64,000 bases of DNA from Verrucomicrobiaceae bacterium. Its GTDB lineage: Bacteria > Verrucomicrobiota > Verrucomicrobiia > Verrucomicrobiales > Verrucomicrobiaceae. Each line of letters begins with the position of its first letter. Positions within the stretch are counted from its first letter, which is position 1. The position numbers were made by a program, and so were the translations under genes. Positions 61,375 to 64,000 of this stretch are shown piece after piece. The stretch is taken from the NCBI GenBank assembly GCA_947507875.1, contig CANNQP010000003.1, positions 62,001-126,000 on the forward strand, read 5' to 3'. The notes beneath the pieces are model-generated. The model saw nothing but the letters and a program-made list of their open reading frames with translations, was not told the DNA's origin and searched no databases.

Positions 61375-62253
61375 ATGGCCGCCTCTCAGACCACCATCGC
61401 TGTCATCTACGATTACGATCAGACGCTCAGCCCGACCTACATGCAGGATGAGACGCTGTTCCCTCACTTTGGCATCCATGCTGGCCAGTTCTGGAAACGA
61501 AGCCGTGAGCTGGTGGACCAGCAGGGCTACGACGGTGAACTCGCTTACCTGAAGTGCATGCTCGACTACCTGGAAATGGATCGCCCCACCAATGAAGAGC
61601 TAAACAAGCTTGGTTCCCAGCTATGCTACTACCAGGGCGTACCACAGGTGTTTGAGGAATTGAATGCCACCCTGAGTCCACAGCATCGCTCACTCGGCAT
61701 CAAGATTGAGCATTACATCGTCTCTTCTGGCCTGAAAGTGTTGCTGGATGGTAGCTCGCTGGCCCCTTTCGTAAAACGCATTTTCGGCTGCGAGTTCGGC
61801 ACGGATCAAGAAGGGCGCATCAGCTTCCCGAAACGCGTCATCAGCCACACCACGAAGACACAATACCTGTTCCGCATCAACAAAGGCATGCTCGAGCCGC
61901 ACGAGGACGTGAACGACCACATGGACCCTGAGCTGCGCCCCATCCCCTTCCAAAACATGATCTATGTCGGCGATGGTCCCACCGATGTTCCGTGCTTCAC
62001 CCTCATGAAGCGGTACGGCGGCCACGCCATCGCGGTTTACAACGCCGAAGAGGCTAGCCGGTCCAGCTTTCGCAAATGCTACCAGCTCAATGCCCTCGCC
62101 GACCGAGTGAAGCACATCGCCCCAGCCGACTATCGGCCAGGCAGTCACCTGCGCCTCCTTCTAGAGGAAATGATTCAGGACATCGCCGACGCGATCGTTC
62201 GGCGCAAGAAGCTGGAGATCGAAGAAGGCACGGTCTCCGCGCCGCATTTTTGA
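61375..62253 (+). CDS. HAD superfamily phosphatase
   Basis: 292 residues from the ATG at 61375. HAD motif I is IYDYDQTLS (Asp13 and Asp15), a Ser in HYIVSSGLK is motif II, and GDGPTDVPCF is motif IV with the metal Asp. The cap insert after motif I is helical, as in PSP-like HAD-IB enzymes. No signal peptide. Substrate unknown. Plus strand; its stop is 11 bp from the stop of the convergent small lipoprotein gene. Confidence 0.85.
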   Translation: MAASQTTIAVIYDYDQTLSPTYMQDETLFPHFGIHAGQFWKRSRELVDQQGYDGELAYLKCMLDYLEMDRPTNEELNKLGSQLCYYQGVPQVFEELNATLSPQHRSLGIKIEHYIVSSGLKVLLDGSSLAPFVKRIFGCEFGTDQEGRISFPKRVISHTTKTQYLFRINKGMLEPHEDVNDHMDPELRPIPFQNMIYVGDGPTDVPCFTLMKRYGGHAIAVYNAEEASRSSFRKCYQLNALADRVKHIAPADYRPGSHLRLLLEEMIQDIADAIVRRKKLEIEEGTVSAPHF

Positions 62254-62263
62254 CCCCAAGCCA

Positions 62264-62392
62264 TCAGCCACCGATGGGCGATGGGCGGCTGCTGCCCATT
62301 TGCAGGCGGTTGTAGTTCCCTTTCGGACTGCGGCAGGCAGGTAGGGCGCAGAGAGTAGCAATGAGGAGCACAGCGGTCAGGATGCGTTTCAT
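62264..62392 (-). CDS. Very small lipoprotein
   Basis: 42 residues from the ATG at 62392. Basic MKR start, hydrophobic ILTAVLLIATLCA, and the lipobox LPAC, so Cys20 would be lipidated, leaving a mature chain of 23 residues. It resembles entericidin-type small lipoproteins in size and layout. It lies 67 nt after pabB on the same strand and may have its own promoter. No known family beyond this. Confidence 0.7.
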   Translation of the reverse strand: MKRILTAVLLIATLCALPACRSPKGNYNRLQMGSSRPSPIGG

Positions 62393-62459
62393 GGTGGAAT
62401 CTGGAGCTAAGCGCACCTGCTGCGGAAGGCAAGGCACAGAGCAAACTGTGCTCGGGGCT

Positions 62460-63734
62460 TTAGCGTCTCGATTTGGGCTCATGGGTCTGCCAGGCCCTCA
62501 ACAGACCGCTGGCCTTGTGCAAGGTCTCCTCCCACTCACGCTCGGGGATGCTGTCAGCCACGATCCCGGAGCCTGCGTGAAAGGTCACCTCCGTGCCACG
62601 GCGAATCGCTGTGCGTATGGCGATGCTCCACTGACTGCTGCCATCAAAGCCAAAGCCACCGATGGCCCCAGTGTAAAGGCCCCGCGGCCACGGCTCCAGC
62701 TCTGCAATGATCTCCAAGGCACGTTTTTTGGGAGCGCCACTGATGCTTCCCCCTGGAAAGCAAGCTCGAAAGGCAGCCGCATGACTGACCTCTGCCCGCA
62801 AGGTGCCGGTGACGGTCGAAACGAGGTGATACACCTGCGCGAACGCCTCCACCTTCCACAGATCCGTCGTCTGCACCGTGCCAAAGTCACAGACTTGGCC
62901 CAGGTCGTTTCTTTCCAAATCAGTGATCATCAGCAGCTCGGCGCGCTCTTTTTCACACAGAGGCAGCTCGCGCGCGCTCATCGCATCCCGAACAGGATCC
63001 TCTGGAAAACGCGGGCGCGTGCCTTTGATCGGTCGCGTGACGATGGTGCGACCGTCCATTTTCAAAAAAAGCTCCGGTGAGGCAGAGAGCACCGCGATCT
63101 CTCCCCAATCTAGGCAAGCCGAATGAGGCGCTGGAGAAACCTCACGCAGGCGCAAATACATGGCCAACACATCCGCCTCAGCGGGCCAGGACGCCTGCCA
63201 GGGGTGCGAGAGATTGACCTGATAAATATCACCCGCGGCAATGTAGGCCTGGGCCTGACACACCGCATCGATGAATTGCTGACGCGAGACCTGCGGGGTG
63301 AAATCGAGTGGGGCGACCCTACCCTGTCGCTCAGCCGTAGGTGCGACGAGCTCATGCACCGCCTGCCCCTGCTGCCACCAATGGCCGGCATCATGATCGT
63401 AGCGAAGCACGTGCAGGTATTCGCCGAGCAGGAATTCGCCATCGAAACCGACCCAACCGTACAGGCCTCCGCAGCCGCCCTGCGCCACCCTTTTTTCCAC
63501 TGCCGCCCAGTCTCGATGAATGCTGCCGCTGAAAATCGACACAGGCTCCGCCATCAGCATCGAAATGCTACCTGGACCCACCACCGCGCTATCCAGCCAG
63601 AGGAACCCCGGCCGATGAGCCAGCTGCCGCGCGACTTGCACAGGGCTGCCTAGATCCCCGAGGCGCTGCCATGTGCCAGCCCCGGGCATGGGGGAGCTGG
63701 AGATCAGGCTAGGGCAAACAGTGGGCTGAGACAT
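62460..63734 (-). CDS. pabB: Aminodeoxychorismate synthase component I
   Basis: 424 residues from the ATG at 63734. The chorismate-binding domain has RPIKGTRPRF, SASPELFLKM, FPGGSISGAPKKRALEII and the end SGIVADSIPEREWEETLHKA. The N-terminal domain is shorter than in TrpE and lacks a clear Trp-feedback LLES motif, which points to PabB (folate pathway) rather than anthranilate synthase. It joins with a PabA glutaminase not in the window. A small lipoprotein follows. The gene before it is a glycosyltransferase, apparently unrelated. Confidence 0.88.
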   Translation of the reverse strand: MSQPTVCPSLISSSPMPGAGTWQRLGDLGSPVQVARQLAHRPGFLWLDSAVVGPGSISMLMAEPVSIFSGSIHRDWAAVEKRVAQGGCGGLYGWVGFDGEFLLGEYLHVLRYDHDAGHWWQQGQAVHELVAPTAERQGRVAPLDFTPQVSRQQFIDAVCQAQAYIAAGDIYQVNLSHPWQASWPAEADVLAMYLRLREVSPAPHSACLDWGEIAVLSASPELFLKMDGRTIVTRPIKGTRPRFPEDPVRDAMSARELPLCEKERAELLMITDLERNDLGQVCDFGTVQTTDLWKVEAFAQVYHLVSTVTGTLRAEVSHAAAFRACFPGGSISGAPKKRALEIIAELEPWPRGLYTGAIGGFGFDGSSQWSIAIRTAIRRGTEVTFHAGSGIVADSIPEREWEETLHKASGLLRAWQTHEPKSRR

Positions 63735-63803
63735 GGGGAATGAGCAAAAGGCATCTACTCTGCCCCTGAGCCAGCGCCACGGGCAAAACAAAGCCAAGGC
63801 ACA

Positions 63804-64000
63804 TTACGCGCCCTGACGCCAAATCGGGCGTCGGCACCGAACGTCCCACACATCGCAGGCCATCCTCCAGGAATCGCGCAGCAGGCTTACCTTCCCGCCT
63901 GGAATTTCTTGCCAATCGATAGGCACCTCCTGAATGAGGCATCCCGTATCCAAGAGTGCTGCCATGAGCTCGACATCAAAGGCAAAACCCATGATCTGGA
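63804..64000 (-). CDS. Glycosyltransferase family 2, C-terminal end (cut by window edge)
   Basis: Partial: only about 65 C-terminal residues are here; the gene continues beyond 64000. The end has GFAFDVELMAALLDTGCLIQEVPIDW and a segment PGGKVSLLRDSWRM, a pattern I know from dolichyl- or polyprenyl-phosphate sugar transferases and ArnC-like GT2 enzymes, whose C-terminal region holds the Phe-Asp-Val-Glu-Leu and Val-Pro motifs. Catalytic DxD is out of view. Stop at 63804 is 67 bp upstream of pabB on the same strand. Confidence 0.75.
   Translation of the reverse strand, partial: QIMGFAFDVELMAALLDTGCLIQEVPIDWQEIPGGKVSLLRDSWRMACDVWDVRCRRPIWRQGA

Overview
The window looks like chromosomal DNA of a verrucomicrobium, probably close to Prosthecobacter or Verrucomicrobium. 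The support is the mix of gene families: DUF1549/DUF1552/DUF1592 cytochrome-type proteins beside a sulfatase, large secreted proteins with Ig and putative-Ig modules sharing one C-terminal domain, a fused SecDF, Tat-exported Gfo/Idh/MocA enzymes and many small TPR or beta-barrel envelope proteins. GC is moderately high, apart from a few AT-rich intergenic stretches (about 21960-22140 and 50270-50450). I saw no rRNA, IS element, prophage or CRISPR array. One tRNA gene (Val, GAC) is present.

Layout. 1-8101 (minus): a five-gene operon running from a GntR/FCD regulator with a palindromic operator through a DUF1552 protein, a sulfatase and two secreted cytochrome-like PSD proteins; it looks like a sulfated-glycan degradation unit. 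8323-12625 (minus): a secreted LamG/sialidase-like protein, a GT90 glycosyltransferase, a LolD-like ATPase and a YlbF protein with a Gly/Cys tail. 12777-15984: a polysaccharide-deacetylase-like protein, purine nucleoside phosphorylase, a free-standing PurS-like protein and PhoU. 16076-20058 (minus): tgt-yajC-secDF. 20422-32564: DUF58, MarR, DedA, SGNH hydrolase, gatB, pepF, a NusG paralogue, a pseudo-protease with TPRs, a beta-barrel, a lipoprotein and a BamD-like TPR protein.

33040-44795 (minus) is the most interesting region: DUF2946, cytochrome c, a 71-residue protein, SCO1, a secreted HMA protein, a 1458-residue beta-propeller/MauG-like di-heme protein, a 1327-residue protein with four Trp/His-rich repeats and a His-rich outer-membrane barrel. 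An orphan OmpR-type regulator is divergent from it. Each repeat has an invariant Trp-Thr-His and a second invariant His about 60 residues on. This recalls MopE/CorA, where a Trp oxidised to kynurenine and two His bind Cu(I), and where the gene partner is a di-heme peroxidase. I infer a four-site copper-binding surface protein matured by its di-heme neighbour. This is a hypothesis from motifs and gene order, not from any search.

45805-64000: a phosphatase, a PgpH-like HD phosphodiesterase with a divergent YbeY, an AT-rich gene-poor stretch, a CHASE2 protein followed by btaA-btaB (betaine lipid synthesis), a DCC protein, a NarL-type regulator, a Tat-exported oxidoreductase, a LolC/E permease, tRNA-Val, a PL6 lyase, a TIGR01777 epimerase, a HAD hydrolase, a tiny lipoprotein, pabB and the end of a GT2 glycosyltransferase cut by the window edge. 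Other points of note are a perfect 20-bp inverted repeat that could hide the sulfatase ribosome-binding site, and altered zinc ligands in both Tgt and YbeY.
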